Assembly: GCA_902812365.1 (NCBI GenBank)
Contig: CADDZC010000040.1
Location: 1 to 36,008 of the forward strand
Direction of reading: 5' to 3'
Origin: Acidobacteriota bacterium
Lineage (GTDB): Bacteria; Acidobacteriota; Terriglobia; UBA7540
DNA: 36,008 bases
Shown: piece after piece, positions 15,943 through 23,771 of the stretch
How the letters are laid out: every line of letters starts with the position of its first letter
How positions within the stretch are numbered: the first letter of the stretch is position 1
The notes under the pieces: generated by a model
What the model saw: the letters and a program-made list of their open reading frames with translations, nothing else
Databases searched by the model: none
Told to the model about the DNA's origin: nothing
Position numbers and translations under genes: made by a program

Positions 15943-17130
15943 TTACAGGTCTTGGGCGGAAAGGATCAGCTTGGCAATGGTTTGCAGTTGCATGAACGAT
16001 GTGCCCTCGTAGATTTTCGTGATCTTCGAATCTCGCAGGTATTTTTCGACCGGATAGTCCCGGGTAAAACCGTAACCGCCGTACACCTCGACAGCTTCCG
16101 AGGCCACTCGCTCGGCAACCTGGGAGCAGAAATACTTGGCCATGGCTGCCTCCTTGACGAACGGCCGGCCAGCATCTTTCAAGCGCGCGGCGTTGTAAGT
16201 CATCAACCGCGCCGCCTCCACCTCCGTTGCCAGTCTTGCCAGTTGGAATTGGAGGGCTTGAAATTCGGCGATCGGCCGGCCAAACTGCCGCCGTTGCTTG
16301 GCGTAAGCGACGGCATGGCGCCAAGCACCGGCGGCGATGCCGGTGGCCTGGGCGGCGATACCGATGCGGCCTTCGTTCAGCGTTTCGATCGCCACTTTGT
16401 AACCCTTGCTGATGTCGCCCAACACCTGAGCCTTGGGGACGCGGCAATGGTCCAAGATCAGTTCGCAGGTGGAGGACGCCCGGATGCCCAGCTTGTCCTC
16501 TTTCTTGCCGACGATCAGGCCCGTCGCCCCCCGCTCGACCAGGAAAGCCGTGATGCCCCGATAACCCAGTTCGCGGTTAATGGTCGCAAAAACGATGAAG
16601 AGGCCCGCTTCCTGAGCGTTAGTAATCCAGAGCTTGCGTCCGTCGAGAACGAAGGAGTCCCCGTCGTCGCGGGCACGCGTCTCGAGGGCAAAGGCGTCGC
16701 TACCCGAGTTCGGCTCCGAGAGGGCATACGCCCCGACCGTGTCGCGCGTGAGGCGCGGGAGAAAGATTCGCTTCTGTTCTTCGGTCGCCCAACGCAGAAT
16801 GGCGTTGGAGACCAAGGTGTTTTGGACGTCGATAACCACACCCGCCGAAGCGTCGACACTCGAAAACTCCTCGATCGCCAGCACCGCCATGAAAAACGAG
16901 CCGCCGGCTCCTCCGTAAGCTTCCGGCACGATGATGCTCATATAGCCTTGAGCGAAAAAGTCGTCAATCAGGGTCTGCTTGAACGCGCCGCTGCGGTCCA
17001 TCTCTTTGACGTGGGGGGTAATCTCCCGAGCGGCGAACGCACGGGCTGCCGCTTGAAAGAGGTGCTCCTCTTCGGTAAGATTAGTGAGCCCTGCCGGCGT
17101 GGCGAGCGGCGGGATCGAAGGGGGCTCCAT
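15943..17130 (-). CDS. Acyl-CoA dehydrogenase
   Basis: 395 residues from ATG 17130, which has GGGAG about 10 bases upstream; a GTG at 17166 would add 12 residues. FAD-dependent alpha,beta-dehydrogenation of acyl-CoA in fatty-acid or branched-chain catabolism. The helical N-terminal domain (about 20-130), the beta domain with YALSEPNSGSDA and WITNA (about 135-240), and the C-terminal helical domain with RRQFGRPIAEFQ, EVYGGYGFTRDYPVEKYLRD and the catalytic base Glu375 in IYEGTSFMQ are all present. Position of the base and motifs fit short-chain (butyryl/SBCAD type) enzymes, so butyryl-CoA-like substrates are likely by inference. It is divergent from the GH10 xylanase, 116 bp apart. Confidence 0.93.
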   Translation of the reverse strand: MEPPSIPPLATPAGLTNLTEEEHLFQAAARAFAAREITPHVKEMDRSGAFKQTLIDDFFAQGYMSIIVPEAYGGAGGSFFMAVLAIEEFSSVDASAGVVIDVQNTLVSNAILRWATEEQKRIFLPRLTRDTVGAYALSEPNSGSDAFALETRARDDGDSFVLDGRKLWITNAQEAGLFIVFATINRELGYRGITAFLVERGATGLIVGKKEDKLGIRASSTCELILDHCRVPKAQVLGDISKGYKVAIETLNEGRIGIAAQATGIAAGAWRHAVAYAKQRRQFGRPIAEFQALQFQLARLATEVEAARLMTYNAARLKDAGRPFVKEAAMAKYFCSQVAERVASEAVEVYGGYGFTRDYPVEKYLRDSKITKIYEGTSFMQLQTIAKLILSAQDL

Positions 17131-17218
17131 AGTCGTCAGTCTCCCGGGGCCCGGGTCGCCGAGCACCGGCGATCATGATACACCGGCTGCGCCGAGCGCG
17201 CTCGATGCCGGAAACCGA

Positions 17219-17232
17219 GTTAACCGGTCAAC
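17219..17232. promoter_or_regulatory. Near-palindrome before the xylanase start
   Basis: GTTAACCGGTCAAC is a 14-bp inverted repeat with a single mismatched pair, about 15 bases before the chosen GTG start and next to the ribosome binding site. It lies in the divergent region with the acyl-CoA dehydrogenase gene, so it could be an operator for either gene. Weak evidence only. Confidence 0.3.
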
Positions 17233-17246
17233 CGAGGAAACGATTC

Positions 17247-18332
17247 GTGCGATTCCGCCTGTTCGCGTCGGTGTCGATCGTAGTGGTCTTCGGCGCGGCG
17301 GGCAGCGCGCGAGGCGCCGCCCCCTCGCTCCGCGAGCAGGCCGCCCGAATTGGAATTCAGGTGGGCGCGGCCGTCAATCCCGCCCACTTCAGCGAACCGC
17401 CTTACGCCTTGACACTGGCGCGAGAATTCAACCTCGTGGAGCCTGAAAACGTGATGAAGTGGCCCGCGACCGAACCCGCGCGCGGGCTTTTCAATTTCGA
17501 GGCCGCGGATGCGGTGGTGGCCTTCGCCGAACGCCATCGTATGAAGGTGCGCGGCCACAATCTCGTCTGGAGTGTGCATAATCCGGCGTGGCTCACTCAA
17601 GGCCAGTTCACGCCCCAACAGTTGTCGGCCATTCTTCACAACCACATCTTGAGGGAAGTTGGACATTATGCCGGACGCGTCTTCGCGTGGGATGTCGTCA
17701 ACGAGGCGTTTGACGCTCGTGGAAACCTCAAGCACTCGATCTGGTACGATCAGCCCGGAATCGGTCTGGCGGGAGGAGGGAGCGCGTATATCGAACGGGT
17801 GTTTCGCTGGGCGCGCGCGGCGGATCCGAAGGCGCTCCTTTTCTACAACGATTATGACGTCGAAGGTCTCAACGCCAAGTCTGATGCGATTTACGCCATG
17901 GTGAAAGATTTCAAGGCTCGCGGCGTCCCGATTGACGGCGTGGGCCTGCAGATGCACATCTTCAACTTCGACACCCACAACCTATCATCCCTTCCCGCCA
18001 ATATGGCGCGGTTCGCTGCCCTGGGCGTCCAAGTGCATATCACGGAGATGGACGTGGCCATTCCGATCCGCACGGACGGCCGCCCCGCAAACTTACCGGA
18101 CCTTCGTCGGCAGGCCGAGATTTACCGCCAAGTGGCGGCGAGCTGCGTTGCGCAGCCGGCCTGCACGGGGTTCCAAACATGGGGAGTGACCGACCGTTAT
18201 TCGTGGATGCCCGCCGCGACGAAAGGCCGGGCCGGCGCGGGGCTCCTCTTCGATCAGGACTACGCGGCCAAGCCCGCCTATCGCGCCGTATTCGATGTCT
18301 TCAGCAACGCCCCCGCGAGATCGAAGCGGTAG
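17247..18332 (+). CDS. Secreted endo-1,4-beta-xylanase, glycoside hydrolase family 10
   Basis: 361 residues from GTG 17247, chosen because GAGG sits 9 bases upstream and a clean signal peptide then starts the protein: MRFRLF, hydrophobic ASVSIVVVFGAAG, cleavage near SARGA. Earlier starts (17175, 17205) would add a charged tail. The mature part is one GH10 (beta/alpha)8 barrel: EPENVMKWPATEP (65-77), GHNLVW (103-108), the acid/base Glu153 in WDVVNEAF, and the nucleophile Glu267 in HITEMDVAI, then WGVTDRYSW near the end. It cleaves xylan outside the cell or in the periplasm with retention. No carbohydrate-binding module is seen. The next gene is the convergent arylsulfotransferase remnant, 12 bp away. 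Confidence 0.94.
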   Translation: MRFRLFASVSIVVVFGAAGSARGAAPSLREQAARIGIQVGAAVNPAHFSEPPYALTLAREFNLVEPENVMKWPATEPARGLFNFEAADAVVAFAERHRMKVRGHNLVWSVHNPAWLTQGQFTPQQLSAILHNHILREVGHYAGRVFAWDVVNEAFDARGNLKHSIWYDQPGIGLAGGGSAYIERVFRWARAADPKALLFYNDYDVEGLNAKSDAIYAMVKDFKARGVPIDGVGLQMHIFNFDTHNLSSLPANMARFAALGVQVHITEMDVAIPIRTDGRPANLPDLRRQAEIYRQVAASCVAQPACTGFQTWGVTDRYSWMPAATKGRAGAGLLFDQDYAAKPAYRAVFDVFSNAPARSKR

Positions 18333-18344
18333 TTCCCGTTGGCG

Positions 18345-19385
18345 CTACCCTTGCACGCCCGGATACAGGCTCGGAATGCGAAAGGCGCGGTAGGCGTACT
18401 GTCCCGTTGATCGTCATTTCGAGAACCAGTTCGGGAGCGGGGCTATCGGTGACTTCCTCGATCGTTGCGGCAGGGGATTGCTGGAGGATGCGGAAGCATC
18501 GAACTCGATATTCTGGTTCGGAAATTGTTGCACATAGCCCCCGAAGACCGAAAAGAGTGGCAACGGTTCCTGCCAGACCAGTGTCGCGGTCTTGGCGTTT
18601 TCATCGACCTGGAAGATTGGGACGCGACCGTAGCAGGCAACGCTCGAGCCGCACAAATCTCCAGCCGAGTCTACGAGCCGGTCATCTCCATTGTCGAAGA
18701 CGGCCAGCTTAAAGACTCCCCCTGCTTCGGGAGTCAAAAGGATGGGAGCGTGCTGGGCATAGAACCAGTCCATTGGATCCGTTCCGCCTTCCAGAGTGAA
18801 GTCGCCGCCTTCTCCCAAACGCCAGAGAACATTGCCGCTTCCCTTTCCGTCCCGATAATCGATCTTAATAATCCAATTCGGGTGGCGCATGGAAATCAGT
18901 AAGTCGCCGTCACTCGGGGAATAGAGCACCGCATTGGTATGCGTCCAGTCGGGAAAGCCCATGGGATGACGGTTGACGTCGAGATGATCAAAGGCGTTCC
19001 AGACCCAAACCGGCCTGCCCGCCGGGTCGAGGTCCACCAGCAGATCTCCCGTTACGGTTGTCGAGCCGGGATATCCGACCAGGTCCGTGAATGTCTGGGT
19101 GATGGTTGCGATCAGGATCAAGTGTCCATTAGGAAGGGAGACGAAATTATGATGCGTTCCCACAGGGATCACGTTCAAGAAATCATCCACGAGCCGCTGG
19201 TCGAGATCATTGGTCGTCAACTGCCAGATCGTGTTCCCGGCCAGATCCACTTCTCTTAGAACGGAGTCTGTGCCGTCGGTGCCTCCGGTAGCGCTGCTGC
19301 AGTACACCAGTAGGTCGCCGTTAGGAAGCAACTTAACCAGATTCGGGCGGATGGCCAGAGTAATGTTGGAAGCGTGGGAAAGCCT
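18345..19385 (-). pseudogene. Arylsulfotransferase (ASST-type) remnant, truncated and twice frameshifted
   Basis: The main open part (19331-18414, 305 residues) matches the arylsulfotransferase beta-propeller family: LLPNGDLLVY, GTHHNFVSLPNGH, DWTHTNAVLYSPSDGDLLIS and GGDFTLEGG. The N-terminal part, with signal peptide and first blades, is missing: homology starts a few codons after the stop of the RNase HI gene, in the same reading frame. At the 3' end the family sequence goes on only after two indels: AATIEEVTDSPAPELVLEMT comes in another frame after a C run (G4 at 18473-18476, one base short), and GQYAYRAFRIPSLYPGV in a third frame after a G run (18403-18405, one base too many), ending at TAG 18347-18345. 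It is probably a decayed gene. The only start in the main part is a TTG. Confidence 0.75.
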
Positions 19386-19889
19386 TCACTCCCCAGAACG
19401 GCGAGCGGCCTCCAGCGCCGCATTCGCCAACCGGTCGGCTTCGGCATTCTGTTCGCGAGGAACGTGCGTGATTGAGAACGTTTCGAGCTGGGCGATCAGG
19501 CGCTGGGCCTCATCGTAAAGCGCTCGGAGTCCGGGATTCTTCACCTGGTAACGACCGTTGATTTGGCGGGCCAGCAACTCTGAATCTGTGTGCACCCGCA
19601 GGCGCCGGTGGCGGTGATCGAGGGCATACTGCAGCGCGGCCAACAGGCCTCGGTACTCGGCGACGTTGTTCGTGGCGTTACCGAGGAACTGCGACCAGGA
19701 AGCAATGGGATGCTGCTCGGGTGTCGTCAGCACGACCGCGCACGCGGCGGGCCCGGGGTTACCTCGGGAAGCGCCGTCGATGTGGGCGATCAATTCCGAT
19801 GGAGCGGCGGTCCAAGCAGTTGTGTGAGCACGGCGCTCGAGAGGGAAGGCGGTGCGGCCCTCAGTTCGACGTTGTCGCTTCGCCGGCAC
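19386..19889 (-). CDS. RNase HI family protein
   Basis: RNase H fold with the four acidic catalytic residues visible: Asp in AHIDGASRGNPG, Glu in NNVAEYRGL, Asp in VHTDSELL, and Asp in EADRLAN. It would cleave RNA in RNA-DNA hybrids; short family members of this type (about 130-150 residues) are often annotated as ribonuclease HI-like. The start is uncertain: ATG 19940 would overlap the zinc-ribbon gene by 80 bases, GTG 19889 by about 29, and TTG 19793 lies just before the domain. I chose GTG 19889. It follows the zinc-ribbon gene on the same strand, so they are probably cotranscribed. Its stop codon is the in-frame boundary with the arylsulfotransferase remnant. Confidence 0.85.
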   Translation of the reverse strand: MPAKRQRRTEGRTAFPLERRAHTTAWTAAPSELIAHIDGASRGNPGPAACAVVLTTPEQHPIASWSQFLGNATNNVAEYRGLLAALQYALDHRHRRLRVHTDSELLARQINGRYQVKNPGLRALYDEAQRLIAQLETFSITHVPREQNAEADRLANAALEAARRSGE

Positions 19890-20634
19890 GACCTTCGTAC
19901 CCGCCCGCTCCGCCGCTTTCGGGCGACGGAGGCTGAACATAGTAGAGAATGCGGCCGCACGTCTCGCAGGTCATCAGCGAGTCGGTCGTGCGCACTTCGT
20001 TGTAGGCTTGCGGTCGAAGACGAACATGGCAGCCGCTGCACGAGCCGTCGACCACCTGCGCCACGGCCTGGCCCCGCCGCGCCTTGCGGATTTTTTCGTA
20101 GAGGTCGCGCACCGCGGCGTCTAAGGAACCGGCCAGCGCCTGCCGGTGCGCCCGCGCCTCCTCAAGTTCTTTCGCGTCCTGATCGCGGATCGACTGCAGC
20201 CGACGCACTTCCATGGCCACGCGCGCTTTCTCGCCCTCCAGGTGCGCCGCCGCTTCCCGCACGAACTTCTCCAGTTGCTCGGCCTCCAACATGTTTTCCA
20301 GAATCTTGTCTTCGATGGCCCGATTGTTCATTTCCTCGGCTTCAATCTCGGCGAGCAGGGCGCGATATTGCTCGTTGGTCTTGACTTCGTAAAGCTGGTC
20401 GCGGTGCCGCGCAATCCTGGCCCGGAGGCCCTGGATCTCGGCCTCCCATTCACGCCGCTCCTTCTGGTTCGCGGCCAGGCGCTGCTTTCGTTCGTCGTAA
20501 GCCTTCAGGAAGTCGGCGAGCTGAGCCTCCACGGCCCGGATTTGCGAAGGCAAGGCATCGATTTGAGAAGTGAGTTCCGCGATGCGCAGATCGGTCTGTT
20601 GCAGCTCGATCACGATCTGGAGGTCGGGATGCAC
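19861..20634 (-). CDS. Coiled-coil protein with C4-type zinc ribbon (zf-RING_7/DUF164 type)
   Basis: 257 residues from GTG 20634, which has AGGAG four bases upstream; the open frame to 20736 adds an unlikely N-terminus. Residues about 10-185 are a long, charged coiled coil (LRIAELTSQIDALPSQIRA, KTNEQYRALLAEIEAEE). The C-terminus carries two CxxC pairs, GSCSGCHVRL and MTCETCGRILYY, making one zinc ribbon. The family is widespread next to RNase H-like or Nif3-like genes and is presumed to bind nucleic acid, but its biochemical role is not settled. The following RNase HI gene overlaps its end. A promoter lies at 20708-20736. Confidence 0.9.
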   Translation of the reverse strand: MHPDLQIVIELQQTDLRIAELTSQIDALPSQIRAVEAQLADFLKAYDERKQRLAANQKERREWEAEIQGLRARIARHRDQLYEVKTNEQYRALLAEIEAEEMNNRAIEDKILENMLEAEQLEKFVREAAAHLEGEKARVAMEVRRLQSIRDQDAKELEEARAHRQALAGSLDAAVRDLYEKIRKARRGQAVAQVVDGSCSGCHVRLRPQAYNEVRTTDSLMTCETCGRILYYVQPPSPESGGAGGYEGRAGEATTSN

Positions 20635-20707
20635 TCTCTCTCCTGCCTCATCATGGCCTCCGGCCCCAAAAAACCTAAACTCTGGGAGCCCGGTCTCTGT
20701 TCCCGCT

Positions 20708-20736
20708 ATTGTGTCACAAACGCGCCGGCGGGGCAA
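20708..20736 (-). promoter_or_regulatory. Promoter of the zinc-ribbon/RNase HI pair
   Basis: On the minus strand TTGCCC (20736-20731), a 17-base spacer, and CACAAT (20713-20708). Each box matches 4 of 6. The start near 20701 gives a leader of about 65 bases. Confidence 0.4.
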
Positions 20737-20790
20737 GGGCGGCGGCCCCTTTTCGGGCTGAGACCGGCCAGCCCCCGGTGGCGCCCTCGG

Positions 20791-21153
20791 TTAATCGCCG
20801 CCCCTCGCCGGGTCGCCGGCAGGCCCATCCAGGAAGCTCTCCAGGATCTCGGTCGCCTCCTGTAAATCCTCTTCGCGCACTAGCAATTGCACCACGTCGA
20901 TCCCGGGCAGCGCCTCCGCCGAAAACTCTCCCGGCAAGACACTCGGAATGCCTTCCGCTTGGAGCAGATTCTTCGCCAAGTTCGCGTCCATGTGAGCCCT
21001 CGGACCTCCGAAGGTACGAACCCGGACCAGCTTGGCGGGAACATCGGACCGTTCAGCATCGGGGGGCGGGCCGGCGCAGAGGGCCACATGGCAATCCATG
21101 CACTCGCGCGCTTCTTCAGCGTATTCCGTCCGGCATCGGGGGCAGTAGGCCAC
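20791..21153 (-). CDS. Small zinc-ribbon protein with DUF2007-like domain
   Basis: 120 residues from GTG 21153; AAGGA lies about 10 bases upstream. A GTG at 21198 would add 15 residues. The N-terminus has two CxxC pairs (YCPRCRTEY and ECMDCHVAL), a short zinc ribbon. The rest (about 45-110: LVRVRTFGGP, NLAKNLLQAEGIPSVLPGE, QLLVREEDLQEATEIL) looks like DUF2007, a small alpha/beta domain proposed to be a signal-transducing fold. No catalytic residues are known and the function is open. It lies 84 bp after the M24 peptidase gene on the same strand. Confidence 0.75.
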   Translation of the reverse strand: MAYCPRCRTEYAEEARECMDCHVALCAGPPPDAERSDVPAKLVRVRTFGGPRAHMDANLAKNLLQAEGIPSVLPGEFSAEALPGIDVVQLLVREEDLQEATEILESFLDGPAGDPARGGD

Positions 21154-21236
21154 GCTGTCGATTCCTTTTCCTTCACGCCGATAATCGCGGGACGGCACCG
21201 CCGTCCTTCATCCCCCCGGAGCCACCCAATCGCGAT

Positions 21237-22604
21237 CTACTTCTGCGACATGATTCTCTCAATTTGATCGGGATCGCGCGGCAGGCGGCGCGTCAGAATT
21301 TCATTGCCCCCTTCGGTGATGAGGATCATATCTTCGATGCGGACGCCGATCTTTTCTTCCGGAATATAAATGCCCGGCTCGACCGTGATCACCATGCCCG
21401 GCTCGAGCGGCCGATCGTAGTTCATCGGATCGTGGACGTTCAAGCCGACGGAATGGCCAATACCGTGGATGAAATAACGGCCGAGAGGCTGGCCGTGCAA
21501 GTCCTTACCGTGGCTATTGATGTAATTGTAGGCGACGCTTTGCAGGCCCTGTTGGCCGTAACGATCCACCCGTGCCCCCGGCTTTGCCGCCGCGATCACC
21601 GCGTTTTGCGCGCCCAAGACAATTTCGTAAATCTCGCGCTGGCGGGCCGTAAAGTGGCCGTCGACGGGAACGGTGCGGGTGATGTCGCTGGCATAGCCGC
21701 TGTACGAACCGGCCACGTCCATGACGACCACGTCCCCGGCCTGCATCTGCCGGTCATCGGCATCGTAGTGCAAGACGGTCGAGAAGAATCCCGAGCCGAC
21801 AATCGGCGGGTAGGACGGCCACTCGCAGCCCCGCCTCTCATATTCATACTTCATGAGCGCCGCAATCTGGTATTCCCACACTCCCGGGCGCACCGCCTTC
21901 ATGGCCGCCAGATGCGCGTCCATCGAGGCGTCGATGGCCTTGCGCATCAGGGCCAATTCTCCGGCCGATTTGACGGCGCGCATCCGGGTGAGGTAGGGGC
22001 GCACATCCTCGAATTGAGCGAGCGGCGCGAGCTTGCGGAGCCGCGCCACCTCATCTTGCTGGAAGCAATCTTCCCCGCTTTCCGGCTGCGGCGTCAGCTC
22101 GGTATAGACTTTGCGGAATTGCTTGAGGGCGGCCAGCAGCTCGCTCGGGAAAAGGGTGCTGCTTTCGACGGTCGCAAACCCGGTGCGCGCCGGAGCGTCA
22201 GGATCGTCGGGACCGATCTTGGGGCCGGTCCATTTTTCCTCTTGATAGTCTCGTGGCGGGATGAAAAGAATTTCCCTGCCGATCTCCTTGGTCTCGTCGG
22301 CGGGGCCGCGCGGCGTCTTGGGCACAATCAGCAGCATCGCGCCGGGTGAGTTCCAGCCGGTGAGATAGTAGAACTGCTCGTTTTGATGGAAGGGCGTCAC
22401 GCTCGCCGCCACGTCGTCTTCCTGGTATCCGAGCAGGGCAATCACGCCGTCGCCCGTCTGGGCCACCAGGCGCGCGCGCCGATCGTGATAGTCGGAAAGC
22501 GGTCCGCGATCCCACCCCGCGGCGGAAGCCGCCGCCAACAGGCACCAGGCCACGGCGAAGGCGGCGCGAAGCCGGAAGGCCGGCCCGCTTTTCAGCGTGA
22601 GCAT
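21237..22604 (-). CDS. Secreted M24 family metallopeptidase (Xaa-Pro aminopeptidase type)
   Basis: 455 residues from ATG 22604, with a strong GGAGGT a few bases upstream and a signal peptide right after it (MLTLKSGPAFRLRAAFAVAW, cleavage near ASAAG). The N-terminal aminopeptidase-P domain (about 40-190) precedes a pita-bread catalytic domain whose metal ligands are visible: two Asp in VMDVAGSYSGYASDITRT, His in GIGHSVGLNVHD, Glu in TVEPGIYIPEE and Glu in VRIEDMIL. It would remove N-terminal residues next to proline, dependent on Mn, in the periplasm or outside the cell. An open frame reaching 22718 adds an unlikely extension. Confidence 0.93.
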   Translation of the reverse strand: MLTLKSGPAFRLRAAFAVAWCLLAAASAAGWDRGPLSDYHDRRARLVAQTGDGVIALLGYQEDDVAASVTPFHQNEQFYYLTGWNSPGAMLLIVPKTPRGPADETKEIGREILFIPPRDYQEEKWTGPKIGPDDPDAPARTGFATVESSTLFPSELLAALKQFRKVYTELTPQPESGEDCFQQDEVARLRKLAPLAQFEDVRPYLTRMRAVKSAGELALMRKAIDASMDAHLAAMKAVRPGVWEYQIAALMKYEYERRGCEWPSYPPIVGSGFFSTVLHYDADDRQMQAGDVVVMDVAGSYSGYASDITRTVPVDGHFTARQREIYEIVLGAQNAVIAAAKPGARVDRYGQQGLQSVAYNYINSHGKDLHGQPLGRYFIHGIGHSVGLNVHDPMNYDRPLEPGMVITVEPGIYIPEEKIGVRIEDMILITEGGNEILTRRLPRDPDQIERIMSQK

Positions 22605-22729
22605 CCGTACCTCCAACCCGAACGCGGGCCTCGGCACCGAACCTGACGCGGAGCCGGCTGCCGGGAAGGCGGCGAAAGTTTGCCGGCAGCGCCGGGAAAA
22701 GCCCGGTTGCGGAGACATCCGGCGGTAGT

Positions 22730-22758
22730 TTGACAGTTGTATATCATAACGGTAATAT
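22730..22758 (+). promoter_or_regulatory. Promoter of the pilin-like membrane protein gene
   Basis: TTGACA (22730-22735), a 17-base spacer, and TAATAT (22753-22758). The -35 is perfect and the -10 matches 4 of 6. Start near 22765; the ATG is at 22842. Confidence 0.6.
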
Positions 22759-22841
22759 CCTCATCGTGACCGTTCGCCCCCCGGGCCCGGCCCCTGACGC
22801 CCCACCGCCGGCCCGGGCGAGGCCAGCGGAATGGAGCGTGC

Positions 22842-23219
22842 ATGAGAACCGTCGCAAGTATCGTGGCCGTGGTCGTGGTCCTGGCGATCGCCCTGTTTCT
22901 GTTTCGGACGCAGTTGACGAAGGCCCCCGCCGCACCTCCCCAGCAGCAGATCGACACTGCCGGCGTGATCAACGACCTCGTGGCCCTCGGTGAAGCGGAG
23001 CGACTTTATCTGGCCAATCACGGCAGCTACGCAACCCTGGACGAACTTCAGCAGGAAGGGTCGGTGGCTTTTTCGCCCTCCCACCGTCACGGCTATCGCT
23101 ACACGGCTCAAGTGGATGACGGCCAGCACTTCAGGATTACCGCCGCCCCCGATGATCCATCGGCTGCCGGCGGGCCGACCTTTTCCATCGACGACACCAT
23201 GCAGGTCAAGACGCCATGA
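22842..23219 (+). CDS. Small membrane-anchored, pilin-like protein
   Basis: 125 residues. ATG 22842 is preceded by GGAG five bases upstream. Residues 5-22 are a strongly hydrophobic helix (ASIVAVVVVLAIALFLF) acting as signal anchor or uncleaved signal. The rest is soluble: ALGEAERLYLANHGSYATLD, GYRYTAQVDDGQHFRITAAP and FSIDDTMQV. The pattern of a single hydrophobic helix, then a helix with YLANHGSYATL and a beta-sheet ending in a short Thr/Val strand recalls the globular part of type IV pilin-like proteins. However, the classical prepilin peptidase motif is absent. I cannot name a function. It has its own good promoter and is followed by a small lipoprotein gene on the same strand. Confidence 0.7.
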   Translation: MRTVASIVAVVVVLAIALFLFRTQLTKAPAAPPQQQIDTAGVINDLVALGEAERLYLANHGSYATLDELQQEGSVAFSPSHRHGYRYTAQVDDGQHFRITAAPDDPSAAGGPTFSIDDTMQVKTP

Positions 23220-23323
23220 GCGGCGCGGTGCGCGCCAGGGGCGCCGCCCCGAAAGCGGTCTCCCCCCCCGCGTCCTTTGACAATGCCGCGCCCTCTACGT
23301 TACTGTGACCGCCGGAGGATCGG

Positions 23324-23725
23324 ATGCGAACCCCCAGCCTCGCCGTCGCCCTCACTCTGCTCCTCTCGGCCGGGGCCTGCCGCAAGCGCCCTTCCGCCGA
23401 CGCCGTGGCCGCGGCCATCCAGGCGCACCTGAACCGCAACCCCGGCCTCTCTCTGAATGCTTTCACCACCACGATCGAGGAGGTGAAATTTCAGGGCGAT
23501 ACGGCGAACGCCCGCGTCAGGTTCACCAGCAAACAAAATCCCGGGCTGGCGGTCGAGGTCGGCTATGGACTGAAGCGCGTCGGCAGTCATTGGGAAGTGG
23601 TTTCCAGCGCTCCGTTGGGCGGACAAGGTGACCAGCACGCTCCTCTCGATCAGTCGGGCACCAACCTGCCGGCCGGCCATCCCGATATCGGCGCTCCGCC
23701 ACCCGTCCCGAAAGCCAGCCACTGA
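23324..23725 (+). CDS. Small lipoprotein of unknown function
   Basis: 133 residues. The start is strongly supported by GGAGG followed by ATCGG and ATG. The N-terminus MRTPSLAVALTLLLSAGAC carries a lipobox ending in Cys19. The mature part has a short helix (ADAVAAAIQAHLNRNPGLSL) and a beta-rich core (TTTIEEVKFQGDTANARVRF, LKRVGSHWEVVSS), then a Pro/Gly-rich tail. No known family. A TTGACA at 23277 with TACTGT 18 bases later is a weak promoter that would give a very short leader. It is 104 bp after the pilin-like gene and converges with the P1 peptidase gene. Confidence 0.75.
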   Translation: MRTPSLAVALTLLLSAGACRKRPSADAVAAAIQAHLNRNPGLSLNAFTTTIEEVKFQGDTANARVRFTSKQNPGLAVEVGYGLKRVGSHWEVVSSAPLGGQGDQHAPLDQSGTNLPAGHPDIGAPPPVPKASH

Positions 23726-23771
23726 TTTTCGCCGGTCGGAATATTGAAACGCGGATGAAACCTCCATGGAC

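Noticed and set aside
20709-22349. Rightward 546-residue open frame
   Set aside because: Antisense to the M24 peptidase and the DUF2007-like gene; no domain and no ribosome binding site.
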